Counted from the stretch's first letter, positions 1 to 9,359 are shown. The stretch is 64,000 nucleotides of DNA from Sphingobacteriales bacterium 50-39 (GCA_001898505.1 MKTZ01000015.1:62001-126000), one strand, 5' to 3'. Notes: a model not told the origin generated them from the sequence alone. Made by a program: numbers and translations.

Positions 1-3000
1 AGCTTAATGATATAGATGATCCCTACGGTTGCCTTCTGGTCAAAGCGTTCGCCCGTCTCACCATCATAGAGGTGAGTATGACCAAAGCTTGGCAATCCGG
101 CTCTCGATATATGATCGGCAATTTCTTCTACCGTAGCACCGTCGAAGATAGGAGTGGCGAATCTTACCCCGAGCTTCTCACCCGCCCAACCCAGTACAGT
201 CTCATATATCTGTCCGAGGTTCATACGGGAAGGTACACCCAGCGGGTTCAATACCACATCCACAGGAGTTCCGTCTTCCAGGAATGGCATATCTTCCGCC
301 CTTACGATCTTGGCAACGATACCCTTGTTCCCGTGACGTCCGGCCATCTTATCACCTACCTTCAGCTTACGCTTGACGGCCAGATAAACCTTGGCCAGCT
401 TCAATACACCCGCAGGCAATTCGTCCCCGATGGAGATATTGAACTTCTCTCTCTTATAGCGACCCAGCTCTTCATTGTACTTGATGCTGTAGTTGTGCAG
501 AAGAATGTTGATGGAGTCATCGGTCTTTGTGTCACCGGTCCAGCCCAGAGGATTTACGTTGAGATAGTCGATCCCGGCCAGGTTCTTGGACGTAAACTTC
601 GCGCCCTTGCCGATCTGCACCTCTCCAAAATTGTTATTCACACCCGCGGATGCATGATCTTTCAGCAGCACTTGTAATTTGCCCAACAATACATCCATCA
701 GGTCGGTCGTATTCTTCTCATGCACCTTCTCTATCTTTTCCAGGGCTGCCTTTTCACGCACCTTGGCATTCTTATCTTTTTTGGCTCGCTGGAACAGCTT
801 CTTGGAGATAACCACACCTTCCGTACCACTGGGAGCCTTCAGAGAGGCATCCTTGGCGTCCCCGGCCTTGTCACCGAAGATGGCGCGGAGCAGCTTCTCT
901 TCCGGAGTAGGATCGCTCTCGCCTTTGGGTGTGATCTTACCGATGAGGATATCACCTTCCTTGATCTGGGCGCCCACACGGATGATACCGTTCTCGTCCA
1001 GGTCCTTGGTAGCCTCTTCAGAGACGTTGGGGATATCAGGTGTCAGCTCTTCTTCACCCAGCTTGGTATCCCGTACCTCCAGCTCATATTCGGAAATATG
1101 CACGGAAGTGAAAAGATCTTCCTTGACAACTTTCTCGCTGATCACGATGGCATCCTCGAAGTTGTAACCCTTCCAGGGCATGAAAGCCACTTTCAGGTTA
1201 CGACCCAGCGCCAGCTCACCGTCCTGTACAGCGTATCCTTCCGTGAGGAAGTCGCCTTCTTTCACCTTTTGTCCCTTCTTTACGGCAGGCTTCAGGTTGA
1301 TACAGGTCTCCTGGTTGGTCTTGATGAACTTCGTGAGCTTATAAACTTTCAGATCTTCTTCAAAAGAAACAAGCTTCTGCGCTTCGCTACGGTCATAACG
1401 TACATGGATCTCGTTGGCATCCACGAACTCTACGACACCTTCACCTTCAGCGTGGATCTGGATACGAGCGTCACGGGCAGCCTTTGCTTCCAGCCCGGTG
1501 CCAACGATAGGCATTTCAGGACGGATCAGCGGTACAGCCTGACGTTGCATGTTCGATCCCATCAGCGCACGGTTGGCGTCATCATGCTCGAGGAAGGGGA
1601 TCAGCGAGGCGCTCAAACCAACGATCTGGTTGGGGGCCACGTCCATATATTCTACCTCTCCCTTGTCCAGGATGGGGAAATCACCCGTCTGACGGGAGAC
1701 GATCTTGTCTTCAACGAAGTTGCCCTTCTCATCCAGACTAATATTTGCCTGGGCGATCTTGGCTATGTCTTCTTCTTCAGCGCTCAGGTAGGTCAGCTTC
1801 TTCAGCTCGACCTTTCCGTCCTGCACCTTACGATACGGGGTCTCGATAAAGCCCATTTCGTTGATCTTGGCATGGACACAAAGCGTGGAGATAAGTCCGA
1901 TATTCGGTCCTTCCGGAGTCTCGATGGTACAGAGACGTCCGTAGTGGGAATAGTGTACGTCACGAACTTCGAAGCCGGCGCGCTCACGGGAAAGACCTCC
2001 AGGTCCAAGGGCGGAGATACGACGTTTGTGCGTGATCTCGCTCAAAGGGTTGGTCTGGTCCAGGAACTGGGACAGCTGGGAAGTACCAAAGAATGAGTTG
2101 ATGACGGAAGACAGTGTACGCGCGTTGATCAGGTCCACAGGAGTGAACACCTCATTGTCGCGGACGTTCATACGCTCGCGGATGGTCCTGGCCATACGGG
2201 CCAGACCCACGCCAAACTGAGCGTACAATTGCTCCCCTACCGTACGGACACGACGGTTGCTCAGGTGATCGATATCGTCGATCTCGGCCTTGGCATTGGT
2301 CAGACGAACAAGATACTTGATGATCTCGATCATATCTTCCTTTGTCAGCGTCTTCTGGTCCAGGGGCTGGTTGAGGTTCAGCTTACGGTTGATCTTGTAA
2401 CGGCCTACCTCGCCCAGGTCATAACGTTTGTCGCTGAAGAACAGCTTATCGATAATACCTCTCGCCGTCTCGTCATCGGGAGCGTCGGCGCCGCGCAATT
2501 GGCGATAGATATGCTGAACAGCTTCCAGTTCCGAGTTGGAGGTATCCTTATTCAGGGTGTTGTAAATGATGGCATAGTCGCCGCCAACGTCTTCTTTCTG
2601 GATAAAGACGCTCTTCACGTCCATCTCCACTACCATGTCGATGGCTTCTTCATCCAGGATAGTATCGCGCTCCAGCACGATCTCGTTCCTTTCGATAGAT
2701 ACCACCTCACCGGTGTCCTCATCGACGAAGTCCTCTACCCAGGTACGGAGCACGCGGGCAGCCAGCTTCTTGCCAATATATTTCTGCAGCGCCTTCTTGT
2801 CGGCCTTTACTTCATCGGCCATACCGAAGAGCTCCAGGATATCCTTATCCGTCTCATACCCGATGGAACGCAACAGGGTAGTGACAGGGAATTTTTTCTT
2901 ACGATCGATATACGCGTACATCACATTGTTGATGTCCGTAGCGAACTCCATCCAGGCGCCCTTGAAAGGGATCACACGGGCCGAGTAGATCTTGGTCCCG

Positions 3001-3485
3001 TTGGGGTGGATGGACTGGCCAAAGAATACCCCGGGACTGCGGTGCAGCTGGGATACGACTACGCGTTCTGCCCCGTTGATCACGAACGTGCCACGGGGGG
3101 TCATATAAGGGATATTGCCCAAAAATACGTCCTGGACAATGGTCTGGAAATCTACGTGCTCTTCGTCATTACAACTCAGCCGGAGCTTGGCCTTCAGAGG
3201 AACAGCATAGGTCAGACCGCGTTCCATACACTCCTCGATGGTGTAACGGGGAGGATCGATGAAGTAATCCAGGAATTCCAGCATGAAAATATTCCGCGTA
3301 TCAGTGATCGGGAAATTCTCTTTGAACACCTTGAACAAACCTTCGATATTACGTTTGTCCGGGGTAGTCTCTAACTGGAAAAATTCTTTAAAAGATTGGA
3401 TCTGCACTTCAAGAAGGTCAGGAGTTTCGGCAAGGTGCTTGATTTTACCGAAATTGATCCTGTTTTGCAATTTTGTTGAAGACAT
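1..3485 (-). CDS. rpoB: RNA polymerase beta subunit, C-terminus cut by window edge
   Basis: Beta subunit of RNA polymerase, forming half of the active-site cleft and the rifampicin pocket. About 1161 residues are visible, starting [17 protein letters not shown] at the ATG at 3485; the last part lies beyond base 1. The rifampicin region (about 2040-2110) reads [15 protein letters not shown], then [16 protein letters not shown]. The residues matching E. coli D516, H526 and S531 are all of the sensitive type. The lobe motif [10 protein letters not shown] and the [12 protein letters not shown] segment near the catalytic centre are intact. It follows rplL after a terminator and its own promoter. 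rpoC is expected beyond the left edge. Identity is certain. Confidence 0.99.
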   Translation of the reverse strand, partial: MSSTKLQNRINFGKIKHLAETPDLLEVQIQSFKEFFQLETTPDKRNIEGLFKVFKENFPITDTRNIFMLEFLDYFIDPPRYTIEECMERGLTYAVPLKAKLRLSCNDEEHVDFQTIVQDVFLGNIPYMTPRGTFVINGAERVVVSQLHRSPGVFFGQSIHPNGTKIYSARVIPFKGAWMEFATDINNVMYAYIDRKKKFPVTTLLRSIGYETDKDILELFGMADEVKADKKALQKYIGKKLAARVLRTWVEDFVDEDTGEVVSIERNEIVLERDTILDEEAIDMVVEMDVKSVFIQKEDVGGDYAIIYNTLNKDTSNSELEAVQHIYRQLRGADAPDDETARGIIDKLFFSDKRYDLGEVGRYKINRKLNLNQPLDQKTLTKEDMIEIIKYLVRLTNAKAEIDDIDHLSNRRVRTVGEQLYAQFGVGLARMARTIRERMNVRDNEVFTPVDLINARTLSSVINSFFGTSQLSQFLDQTNPLSEITHKRRISALGPGGLSRERAGFEVRDVHYSHYGRLCTIETPEGPNIGLISTLCVHAKINEMGFIETPYRKVQDGKVELKKLTYLSAEEEDIAKIAQANISLDEKGNFVEDKIVSRQTGDFPILDKGEVEYMDVAPNQIVGLSASLIPFLEHDDANRALMGSNMQRQAVPLIRPEMPIVGTGLEAKAARDARIQIHAEGEGVVEFVDANEIHVRYDRSEAQKLVSFEEDLKVYKLTKFIKTNQETCINLKPAVKKGQKVKEGDFLTEGYAVQDGELALGRNLKVAFMPWKGYNFEDAIVISEKVVKEDLFTSVHISEYELEVRDTKLGEEELTPDIPNVSEEATKDLDENGIIRVGAQIKEGDILIGKITPKGESDPTPEEKLLRAIFGDKAGDAKDASLKAPSGTEGVVISKKLFQRAKKDKNAKVREKAALEKIEKVHEKNTTDLMDVLLGKLQVLLKDHASAGVNNNFGEVQIGKGAKFTSKNLAGIDYLNVNPLGWTGDTKTDDSINILLHNYSIKYNEELGRYKREKFNISIGDELPAGVLKLAKVYLAVKRKLKVGDKMAGRHGNKGIVAKIVRAEDMPFLEDGTPVDVVLNPLGVPSRMNLGQIYETVLGWAGEKLGVRFATPIFDGATVEEIADHISRAGLPSFGHTHLYDGETGERFDQKATVGIIYIIK

Positions 3486-3619
3486 ATTGATTACTACCGG
3501 TTTTTAATGATTCGTGCTCAAAATCGTCTGGCGCCAATAACTGCTTGATTAATTGACTATCAGCAGTTTATACATTTAAACAAATCTCAACGGCTAATTA
3601 GCTTTAGGGAAACGGACCG

Positions 3620-3649
3620 CAAAGTTATGAAATTAGCAATAAAAAACAA
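3620..3649 (-). promoter_or_regulatory. Promoter for rpoB
   Basis: On the minus strand there is a Bacteroidota-type promoter with TTG at 3649-3647, exactly 19 bases, then TAACTTTG at 3627-3620, a full match to TAnnTTTG. Predicted transcription starts near 3613, leaving a leader of about 125 bases before rpoB. The -33 TTG lies inside the T-rich tail of the terminator just upstream. The match is seen in the sequence; its activity is inferred. Confidence 0.75.
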
Positions 3650-3695
3650 AAAAGAGGCGCCCCGGAAGAAAAAAATCGGGGCTTGCCTCTTTTTT
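3648..3695 (-). terminator. Intrinsic terminator/attenuator between rplL and rpoB
   Basis: Read on the minus strand, a GC-rich stem (AAAAGAGGC and GCCCC pairing with GGGGC and GCCTCTTTT, about 14 bases of A/T-rich loop) is followed by two runs of T. It lies about 100 bases after the rplL stop. It should end or attenuate the ribosomal-protein transcript before rpoB, comparable in position to the rplL-rpoB attenuator of E. coli. A second small hairpin, CTGACCTGC/GCAGATCAG at about 3707-3727, lies between rplL and this stem. Confidence 0.75.
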
Positions 3696-3793
3696 AGCAT
3701 CATGTCCTGACCTGCTTCGCAGATCAGGGTAGAGGCAGCCACCTGCCCCTTTTTTGAACATTTTCATTCTGCCGGAAAAACCAGCCGAAAACC

Positions 3794-4174
3794 TTAGTTA
3801 ACCTCAACTTCAGCGCCAGCTTCTTTCAGCTTGGCAACCAGAGCGTCAGCGTCAGCCTTGCTAACACCTTCCTTAACGGGCTTGGGAGCACCGTCAACCA
3901 GGTCCTTGGCTTCCTTCAGACCGAGGCCAGTCAGGTCCTTAACGATCTTCACAACGTTCAGCTTGTTAGCGCCGGCGCTCTTCAGGATTACGTTAAAGGC
4001 GGTCTTTTCTTCAGCAGCAGCAGCAGCGCCACCACCAGCAGCAGGACCAGCAACAGCTACAGCAGCAGCTGCAGGCTCGATGCCGTATTCTTCCTTCAGG
4101 ATCTTTGCTAATTCGTTTACTTCTTTTACAGTCAGCCCTACGAGCTGCTCAGCAAATGCTTTTAAGTCTGCCAT
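3794..4174 (-). CDS. rplL: Ribosomal protein bL12 (L7/L12)
   Basis: Stalk protein of the 50S subunit that recruits translation GTPases. It has 126 residues, the usual size: an N-terminal dimerisation helix pair ([19 protein letters not shown]), an Ala/Gly-rich hinge at about residues 34-55, and the C-terminal factor-binding domain with [18 protein letters not shown]. It follows rplJ after a 129-base spacer that holds two small hairpins (AGCC...GGCT at 4249-4266 and CCGG...CCGG at 4279-4293). These may help give L12 its higher stoichiometry through mRNA processing or stability, which is an inference. Identity is certain. Confidence 0.98.
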   Translation of the reverse strand: MADLKAFAEQLVGLTVKEVNELAKILKEEYGIEPAAAAVAVAGPAAGGGAAAAAEEKTAFNVILKSAGANKLNVVKIVKDLTGLGLKEAKDLVDGAPKPVKEGVSKADADALVAKLKEAGAEVEVN

Positions 4175-4303
4175 GTTTTACAATTTTTTCCGCCTTCACA
4201 GCTATTTTGCTCCAGCGGATGGTTTAAAAAAATTAGCCTTAGTTGGTTAGCCCCCAGGCCTGGGCTTTATTTTCTATACCGGCTCTTCACCGGCAGTTGA
4301 AAC

Positions 4304-4837
4304 TTAGTTCGCTCCTGCACGATCTTCCAGCGCCTTGATCAGGCCAGCCAGCTTGTTGCCGGCATTCAGGCCGCTGATAACATTCTTGGCGGGAGACTGC
4401 AACAGACCGATGATCTCGCCGATAAGGTCTTGCTTGCTTTTCAGCGTGGTCAGCGTCTTGAGCTGGGTGTCGCCTTCGAATACGTCTCCGTCGATAAAAG
4501 CCGCCTTCAACACCGGCTTTTCCCCATTGCTGGCTTTACGGAAATCGGAGATGATCAGAGCGGGCTCCTTGGCATTCTCGGAGAAGAGCAGCGCAGTTAC
4601 GCCGTTCAGGGATTCGTACATGCCGGCAAAACGCTTGTCGTCGATGCCTTCCAGGGCCTTCTTGATCAGGGTGTTCTTAGCCACCTTCATCTCAACCTTC
4701 TTGTCGAAGCAGATGCGGCGCAGCTTCCCGATCTGTTCTACGGTCAGTGACTCGGTGTTGGTCACGTAGAAGTTGTTATATTGATTGAACTTGTCTTTCA
4801 ACAGTTCAATTACTTCATTTTTTTGATCTTTGTTCAT
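4304..4837 (-). CDS. rplJ: Ribosomal protein uL10
   Basis: Stalk-base protein that anchors L12 dimers to 23S rRNA. It has 177 residues, starting MNKDQKNEVIELLKDKF, with the family signature VEMKVAKNTLIKKAL at about residues 50-64 and a C-terminal helix (LAGLIKALEDRAG) for L12 binding. It lies 44 bases after rplA and before rplL, the universal order. In other bacteria the L10-L12 complex represses its own mRNA. The spacer here is too short to hold a large leader of its own, so any such control would act from further upstream. Confidence 0.98.
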   Translation of the reverse strand: MNKDQKNEVIELLKDKFNQYNNFYVTNTESLTVEQIGKLRRICFDKKVEMKVAKNTLIKKALEGIDDKRFAGMYESLNGVTALLFSENAKEPALIISDFRKASNGEKPVLKAAFIDGDVFEGDTQLKTLTTLKSKQDLIGEIIGLLQSPAKNVISGLNAGNKLAGLIKALEDRAGAN

Positions 4838-4881
4838 AACGCTTTTTTTAATCCCGGCTCCCCGGGCTCACGGTGATTAGA

Positions 4882-5574
4882 TTAGTGGACAAAGGCTTTT
4901 GTGTCGATGGCAATACCAGGGCTCATTGAGCTGGCCATAAATACGCTCTTGACATAAGTGCCTTTCGCAGTGGCTGGCTTGGCCTTGATGATCGCATTGA
5001 TCAGCTCCTGGCTGTTCTCGACGATCTTCTCAGGAGTAAAGCTCACCCGGCCGATGCTGGCATGGATGATACCAGCCTTGTCAACCTTGAACGCGATCTT
5101 ACCACCCTTTACTTCATTCACGGCAGCCGCAACATCGTTCGTAACCGTGCCCGTCTTCGGGTTGGGCATCAGATTACGGGGACCGAGGATCTTACCGAGT
5201 TTACCGATCTTAGGCATTACAGAGGGCGTAGCGACAATGACGTCCACATCAACCCATCCACCTTCGATCTTTTGGATAAATTCATCCAGACCTACATAGT
5301 CGGCGCCGGCTGCCTTTGCATCGGCTTCCTTGTCGGGCGTGCAAAGTACCAGTACCCGCTTGGTCTTACCCGTGCCATGAGGCAGGCTCACCGTACCGCG
5401 GATGGACTGATCGGCTTTTTTGGGATCTACACCCAGACGTACGTGCAGGTCTACGGAAGAATCGAATTTCGTAGTATTTACCTCCTTCACCAGGGCAGAA
5501 GCCTCCTTGAGGGAGTAAACTTTATTTTTATCAACCTTTGACAAGGCTGCTTTTCTTTTTTTACTGATTGCCAT
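4882..5574 (-). CDS. rplA: Ribosomal protein uL1
   Basis: L1 stalk protein of the 50S subunit, which controls release of E-site tRNA; in many bacteria it also represses the rplKA transcript. It has 230 residues starting [20 protein letters not shown], with the signature segment [20 protein letters not shown] at about 125-145. The gene lies 26 bases after rplK and 44 before rplJ. Length and sequence are ordinary and identity is certain. Confidence 0.98.
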   Translation of the reverse strand: MAISKKRKAALSKVDKNKVYSLKEASALVKEVNTTKFDSSVDLHVRLGVDPKKADQSIRGTVSLPHGTGKTKRVLVLCTPDKEADAKAAGADYVGLDEFIQKIEGGWVDVDVIVATPSVMPKIGKLGKILGPRNLMPNPKTGTVTNDVAAAVNEVKGGKIAFKVDKAGIIHASIGRVSFTPEKIVENSQELINAIIKAKPATAKGTYVKSVFMASSMSPGIAIDTKAFVH

Positions 5575-5600
5575 TTCGTAATGTTTTTGGTGTTAGGAGA

Positions 5601-6044
5601 TTAATTTGCCCAGGGAGCTTTACCCTCTACAGTAATACCCATGCTGCGTGCCGTACCGGCTACCATGCGCATGGCGCTTTCAACAGTAAAGCAGTTCAGG
5701 TCAGGCATCTTGTCCTTCGCAATAGCCTCTACCTGCGCCCAGGTTACTTTTCCAACCTTGTTACGATTTGGCTCCTTGCTTCCGCTCTGGAGCTTGGATG
5801 CTTCCAGCAGCTGTACCGCCGCGGGAGGAGTCTTGATGATAAATTCGAAGGACTTGTCCGTATACACTGTGAGGACAACGGGGAGTACCTTGCCCATCTT
5901 ATCTTGGGTCCTGGCATTAAATTGCTTGCAGAACTCCATGATATTCACGCCTTTAGAACCTAATGCAGGTCCAATGGGAGGTGCAGGATTGGCTTGACCG
6001 CCTTTAACCTGCAACTTGACATAACCGCTAATTTCTTTTGCCAT
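5601..6044 (-). CDS. rplK: Ribosomal protein uL11
   Basis: Binds the GTPase-associated region of 23S rRNA with L10/L12. It has 147 residues. The start chosen is the ATG at 6044 ([20 protein letters not shown]), which matches the family. A further in-frame ATG at 6107 would add 21 residues unlike L11. Typical motifs are visible: [19 protein letters not shown] and the C-terminal GTARSMGI. It is the first gene of rplK-rplA-rplJ-rplL, with a clear promoter about 95 bases upstream. nusG, normally adjacent, is about 950 bases away because a gene on the other strand intervenes. Confidence 0.98.
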   Translation of the reverse strand: MAKEISGYVKLQVKGGQANPAPPIGPALGSKGVNIMEFCKQFNARTQDKMGKVLPVVLTVYTDKSFEFIIKTPPAAVQLLEASKLQSGSKEPNRNKVGKVTWAQVEAIAKDKMPDLNCFTVESAMRMVAGTARSMGITVEGKAPWAN

Positions 6045-6138
6045 GTTGCTTCTTTTTTTGGTGTTAACGTCCCCCTCGTTTATTGAGAAACGGATGGGAA
6101 CTCCCAAAACAATTGTCCGTAAGAACTATTTGGGGACG

Positions 6139-6168
6139 CAAAGTTAGTAAAATTTTGAGGTATAACAA
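6139..6168 (-). promoter_or_regulatory. Promoter for rplKAJL
   Basis: Minus strand: TTG at 6168-6166, a 19-base spacer, and TAACTTTG at 6146-6139, a full match to the Bacteroidota TAnnTTTG -7 element. The same -7 octamer and the same spacing occur at the rpoB promoter (3620-3649), so the two parts of this cluster use near-identical promoters. The predicted leader to the rplK ATG is about 90 bases. Confidence 0.75.
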
Positions 6169-6543
6169 GCCAAATCCCCTCTTTTTTTAAAGGTTCCCGC
6201 CCATCCTCGTCCACACATTCGTACCGTTCGCACCTCGGGCTGCGCCCGCAACCTTCGTCGAAGCTCCGAGCCCTCGCTCCTCCTCGGTTATCTCGAAAGC
6301 TTCTCCCCCGACAGTTCCCCGACAAATGGCATCACAAACCACATCACAACCTATCCTACCGGCGCCGCATATAGGCCCCACAACCCCCGCCCAACCGCTT
6401 TCTCAGCCCCATCCCAACACCCGCCATGGAATTTTTTGTGAAGAAAATTGCCTGCCATTTTTTTCTATTTGAATTTTTCTAACTAACTTTTCCGATAATA
6501 ACTCTATTAAATTCTCATAACAACTTAAAACGCTCAACAAACT
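6169..6543. other. Non-coding spacer between rplK and the H1-like gene
   Basis: About 375 bases with no convincing gene; the short minus-strand reading frames here resemble nothing known to me. The stretch 6340-6425 is strongly C-rich on the plus strand, with six runs of three or more C within 47 bases (6376-6379, 6384-6388, 6390-6392, 6407-6410, 6413-6415, 6420-6422). The minus strand therefore has quadruplex-like G runs. From 6440 on it becomes very AT-rich, as expected of the H1-like gene's promoter region. A near-consensus -7, TAACTTTT, lies at about 6484-6491, with no clear -33. Confidence 0.5.
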
Positions 6544-6933
6544 ATGTCAAAGTCTAAGAAAAAGCCGGCGAAAAAAGCAGCCCCTAAAAAGGCCGCTAAG
6601 AAAAAATCAGCTCCTAAAAAAGCTGCAAAAAAAGCCGCTAAGAAAAAGGCTGCACCAAAAAAGAAAGCCGCTCCTAAGAAAAAAGCAGCTGCGAAAAAGA
6701 AAGCAGCTCCCAAGAAAAAGGCCGCTAAGAAAAAGGCAGCTCCTAAAAAAGCAGCTTCCAAAAAAGCAGCCCCTAAAAAGGCCGCTAAGAAAAAAGCCGC
6801 TCCTAAAAAGAAAGCAGCTGCGAAGCCTGCTGCCATGCCGACTCCTGCAGCATCTGAGCCTACGCTGTTCTCGCCAGCGCCTGAAGAGCCGACACCATCT
6901 TTCGGTTTTGACAACGACAATAACGACAACTAA
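6544..6933 (+). CDS. Histone-H1-like Lys/Ala-rich nucleoid protein
   Basis: A 129-residue protein whose first 95 or so residues are almost only Lys, Ala, Pro and Ser, in degenerate repeats of the type KKAAPKKAAKKK. It ends in an acidic, Asn-rich tail, FGFDNDNNDN. This matches the low-complexity H1-like/AlgP-like DNA-binding proteins that compact DNA in several bacterial groups; a role in DNA or RNA binding is inferred from charge alone. The opposite strand also reads open because of the repeats, but Ala/Phe/Leu-rich shadow translation is not credible. The gene stands against the flow of the ribosomal cluster, between nusG and rplK, and is followed 8 bases later by a strong terminator. Confidence 0.85.
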   Translation: MSKSKKKPAKKAAPKKAAKKKSAPKKAAKKAAKKKAAPKKKAAPKKKAAAKKKAAPKKKAAKKKAAPKKAASKKAAPKKAAKKKAAPKKKAAAKPAAMPTPAASEPTLFSPAPEEPTPSFGFDNDNNDN

Positions 6934-6940
6934 GAAGTAT

Positions 6941-6970
6941 AAAAAAACCCTCCAAATGGAGGGTTTTTTA
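6941..6970. terminator. Bidirectional terminator between H1-like gene and nusG
   Basis: A perfect hairpin: AAAAAACCCTCC, loop AAAT, GGAGGGTTTTTT. It has A and T tracts on both sides, so it can stop the H1-like transcript (plus) and the secE-nusG transcript (minus). The nusG stop lies 21 bases to its right. Confidence 0.9.
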
Positions 6971-6991
6971 TTTCAATACTTTCTGTAAGGT

Positions 6992-7588
6992 CTACGCAAT
7001 CTTCTCCACCTGCATATAGTTCAACTCCACCGGCGTACTGCGACCAAATATCTTTACAGTTACTTTCAACTTCTTCTTCTCATCATTCACCTCTTCAATA
7101 ATACCATTGAAATCATTGAACGGCCCTTCGATGATCTTGATCGTCTCCCCAATGATGAAAGGCTCGCTCATGCTCATACCACCCGACTCAGCCATCTCAT
7201 CCATTTTGCCCAGCATCTTGTTCACCTCCGCCTTACGCAGGGCTATGGGATTCTCCTTACCTAAAAAGTGAATAACACTATTGGTATTCTTGATCGCCTC
7301 ACGCAGATCATCTCCCAATTTGCCATCCGTTACCTCGATCATCACATACCCGGGATAATAGTTACGCTCACGCATCACCTTCTTGCCATTCTGCACCTTG
7401 TATACCTTCTCCACAGGCAGAAAAACCTGCTTCACCACCTCACCCCATCCGCCACGGGTAATCTCCTTGTCAAGGTATTCCTTTACCTTACGCTCCTTAC
7501 CACTGACCACACGCAGCACATACCACTTGGTTTCCGGAGCAGGCTTACCTTCAGCGGGCTTGACCTCTTGTTGGTTTACAGTTTCCAT
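6992..7588 (-). CDS. nusG: Transcription termination/antitermination factor NusG
   Basis: Elongation factor that binds RNA polymerase through its NGN domain and couples it to ribosomes or Rho through its KOW domain. It has 198 residues. An extended charged N-terminus (about 20 residues) leads into KWYVLRVVSGKERKVKEYL. The PGYVMIEV motif of the NGN domain lies at about 79-87, and the KOW motif (IIEGPFNDFNGIIEEVN) near 150-168. It starts 3 bases after secE and ends at a strong terminator. rplK is not directly downstream as it is in most bacteria. Confidence 0.98.
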   Translation of the reverse strand: METVNQQEVKPAEGKPAPETKWYVLRVVSGKERKVKEYLDKEITRGGWGEVVKQVFLPVEKVYKVQNGKKVMRERNYYPGYVMIEVTDGKLGDDLREAIKNTNSVIHFLGKENPIALRKAEVNKMLGKMDEMAESGGMSMSEPFIIGETIKIIEGPFNDFNGIIEEVNDEKKKLKVTVKIFGRSTPVELNYMQVEKIA

Positions 7589-7591
7589 GTT

Positions 7592-7786
7592 TTATCCAAA
7601 TAAAGAGTAGATAAAATGTAATACAGTACTGGATGCCAGATCCATGATCCAGACCAGCAGCGTGATCAATAATGTAGCCACCAGCACAATTACAGTAGAC
7701 TGCTGCAGCTGTGTCCAGGAAGGCCAGGTCACCTTTTCCAGCAACTCCTTATAGGACTCGCGGAAATATGTAGTGATTTTGTTCAT
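7592..7786 (-). CDS. secE: Preprotein translocase subunit SecE
   Basis: Small single-span subunit of the SecYEG channel, 64 residues. It has the family's amphipathic N-terminal helix (ESYKELLEKVTWPSWTQLQQ, with the conserved VTWP) followed by one membrane segment at about residues 33-55. Its ATG lies only 14 bases after the 3' end of tRNA-Trp and its stop 3 bases before nusG, so it is co-transcribed with both. Confidence 0.97.
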   Translation of the reverse strand: MNKITTYFRESYKELLEKVTWPSWTQLQQSTVIVLVATLLITLLVWIMDLASSTVLHFIYSLFG

Positions 7787-7800
7787 ATCCGATTTTCTTG

Positions 7801-7871
7801 CACGGGCACTAGGATTCGAACCCAGACCAAAGGTTTTGGAGACCTCTATCCTACCGTTAGACTATGCCCGT
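7801..7871 (-). tRNA. tRNA-Trp (anticodon CCA)
   Basis: Cloverleaf read by eye on the minus strand. The 7-bp acceptor stem ACGGGCA/TGCCCGT is perfect, the discriminator is G, the anticodon loop is CTCCAAA (CCA), and the T arm is CTGGG-TTCGAAT-CCTAG. It is 71 bases with no encoded CCA. It lies between tuf and secE, the usual position in Bacteroidota. Confidence 0.97.
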
Positions 7872-7879
7872 TCTTGTAT

Positions 7880-7918
7880 CTAATATCTGTCCTGCGGACT
7901 AGCTGCCATAGGCAGCTA
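7880..7918 (-). repeat. Double-hairpin intergenic repeat, copy 1
   Basis: Minus-strand orientation: hairpin 1 TAGCTGCC-TAT-GGCAGCTA, directly followed by hairpin 2 GTCC-GCA-GGAC and the tail AGATATTAG. Hairpin 2 and the tail match other copies in this window (9636-9676, 12497-12536, 39692-39728). The stem of hairpin 1 has a different sequence but keeps its pairing. It lies in the tuf to tRNA-Trp spacer. Confidence 0.7.
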
Positions 7919-7923
7919 AAAGG

Positions 7924-7963
7924 CTAAAAGCTATCCCGCATATCAATTTGGAACAGCTTTTAG
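7924..7963. other. Hairpin in the tuf to tRNA-Trp spacer
   Basis: A 9-bp inverted repeat CTAAAAGCT/AGCTTTTAG with a 22-base loop, just after the tuf stop in transcription order. It could be a weak terminator or a processing site that separates the tuf message from tRNA-Trp. The T run lies in the stem, so termination is uncertain. Confidence 0.5.
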
Positions 7964-7996
7964 ACTTATTACAAAGATACTAAAATAATCTCTAAG

Positions 7997-9184
7997 TTAT
8001 TTTATGATATCAGTTACCTGTCCGGCGCCTACCGTACGACCACCCTCGCGGATAGCGAACTTCAGACCTTTCTCCATCGCGATGGGCTGGATCAGCACAA
8101 CGTGGAGAGAAGTATTATCGCCAGGCATAACCATCTCAGTACCAGCTGGTAAGGTAACTTCGCCCGTTACGTCCGTTGTACGGAAGTAGAATTGAGGACG
8201 ATATTTGTTGAAGAAAGGAGTGTGACGACCACCTTCTTCCTTGCTCAGTACATAAACTTCACCCTTGAACTCAGTGTGAGGGGTGATAGAGCCGGGTTTT
8301 ACAAGCACCATACCACGACGGATCTGGGTCTTTTCAATACCACGGAGCAGCAAGCCTGCATTGTCACCAGCTTCACCCTGATCCAGCAGCTTACGGAACA
8401 TTTCAACACCCGTAACAGTGGAGGTCAAAGGAGCTTCCATCAGACCTACGATCTCGATAGCTTCACCTACCTTGATACGACCTCTCTCGATACGGCCGGT
8501 AGCAACTGTACCACGACCAGTGATAGAGAACACATCCTCAACAGACATCAGGAAGGGCTGATCAACAGGACGGGGAGGCAGGGGAATGTAGCTGTCAACA
8601 GCTGCCATCAGCTCGTCGATAGCCTTGACCCACTTGTCTTCACCAGCCAGGGCGCCAGTAGCAGACCCCTTGATGATCGGCGTATTGTCACCGTCAAATC
8701 CATAAGAAGACAGCAGCTCGCGGATTTCCATTTCTACCAGTTCCAGCAGCTCAGGATCATCCACCAGGTCTACTTTATTCATAAATACCACGATACGAGG
8801 TACACCTACCTGGCGAGCCAGAAGAATGTGCTCCTTCGTCTGAGGCATAGGACCGTCTGTAGCGGCAACCACCAGGATAGCACCATCCATCTGGGCAGCA
8901 CCGGTGATCATATTTTTCACATAGTCAGCGTGACCAGGGCAATCCACGTGAGCATAGTGACGGTTGGCCGTTTGGTACTCGACGTGAGCTGTGTTGATGG
9001 TAATACCACGCTCCTTTTCTTCCGGAGCAGCATCGATCTCATCATACTTTTTTGCTTCTGCCAACCCTCTTTGCGCTAAGATCGAGGTGATAGCAGCAGT
9101 CAAAGTGGTTTTACCGTGGTCAACGTGACCGATGGTACCAACGTTAACGTGGGGTTTGTCCCTCTTGAAGGTCTCTTTTGACAT
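7997..9184 (-). CDS. tuf: Elongation factor Tu
   Basis: GTPase that delivers aminoacyl-tRNA to the ribosome. It has 395 residues. The P-loop [11 protein letters not shown] lies at about 19-29, DCPGHADY (switch II) at about 80-87, and NKVD at about 135-138. Domains 2 and 3 are complete to the end [10 protein letters not shown]. It is embedded among tRNA genes (Thr-Tyr-Gly-Thr-tuf-Trp), the same order that E. coli keeps before tufB. Nothing about it is unusual. Confidence 0.99.
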   Translation of the reverse strand: MSKETFKRDKPHVNVGTIGHVDHGKTTLTAAITSILAQRGLAEAKKYDEIDAAPEEKERGITINTAHVEYQTANRHYAHVDCPGHADYVKNMITGAAQMDGAILVVAATDGPMPQTKEHILLARQVGVPRIVVFMNKVDLVDDPELLELVEMEIRELLSSYGFDGDNTPIIKGSATGALAGEDKWVKAIDELMAAVDSYIPLPPRPVDQPFLMSVEDVFSITGRGTVATGRIERGRIKVGEAIEIVGLMEAPLTSTVTGVEMFRKLLDQGEAGDNAGLLLRGIEKTQIRRGMVLVKPGSITPHTEFKGEVYVLSKEEGGRHTPFFNKYRPQFYFRTTDVTGEVTLPAGTEMVMPGDNTSLHVVLIQPIAMEKGLKFAIREGGRTVGAGQVTDIIK

Positions 9185-9312
9185 TGTTATCTGTTTTAAT
9201 AGTTGTGTTTAATAATAATTCCGGCACCTCTATCCGGGCCGGTATCCGGTTTTTACAAAAACTTCTTACATCTCTAAATGCCTGGCACTCAGCCAGCGAA
9301 CCCACGGTTCAG

Positions 9313-9353
9313 AACGAGCCAAAGGCTCGTTGTCCGAAGGCTTCCATCATTAA
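9313..9353 (+). repeat. Double-hairpin intergenic repeat, copy 2
   Basis: Hairpin 1 AACGAGCC-AAA-GGCTCGTT, then GTCCGAAGGC and CATCATTAA. Compared with copy 9636-9676 the stem has A-to-G and T-to-C changes on opposite arms that keep the pairs. It lies in the leader between tRNA-Thr(GGT) and tuf. Confidence 0.65.
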
Positions 9354-9359
9354 ACCTTT

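Noticed and set aside
720..2096. Long plus-strand open frames opposite rpoB (also 72-677 and 2229-3374)
   Set aside because: They are antisense shadows of rpoB, whose protein matches the family from end to end; their translations show no domain signs.
2040..2110. Rifampicin-resistance changes in rpoB
   Set aside because: The residues equal to E. coli D516, H526 and S531 are unchanged; the Leu and Thr differences nearby look like normal variation in the phylum.
6080..6381. Two short minus-strand frames upstream of rplK
   Set aside because: They have no recognisable family or start context, and they overlap the rplK promoter and a composition-biased stretch.
6534..6929. Minus-strand frame rich in Ala, Phe and Leu opposite the H1-like gene
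   Set aside because: It is the mirror of the Lys/Ala codon repeats; the plus-strand product fits a known protein class and has a terminator in the right place.
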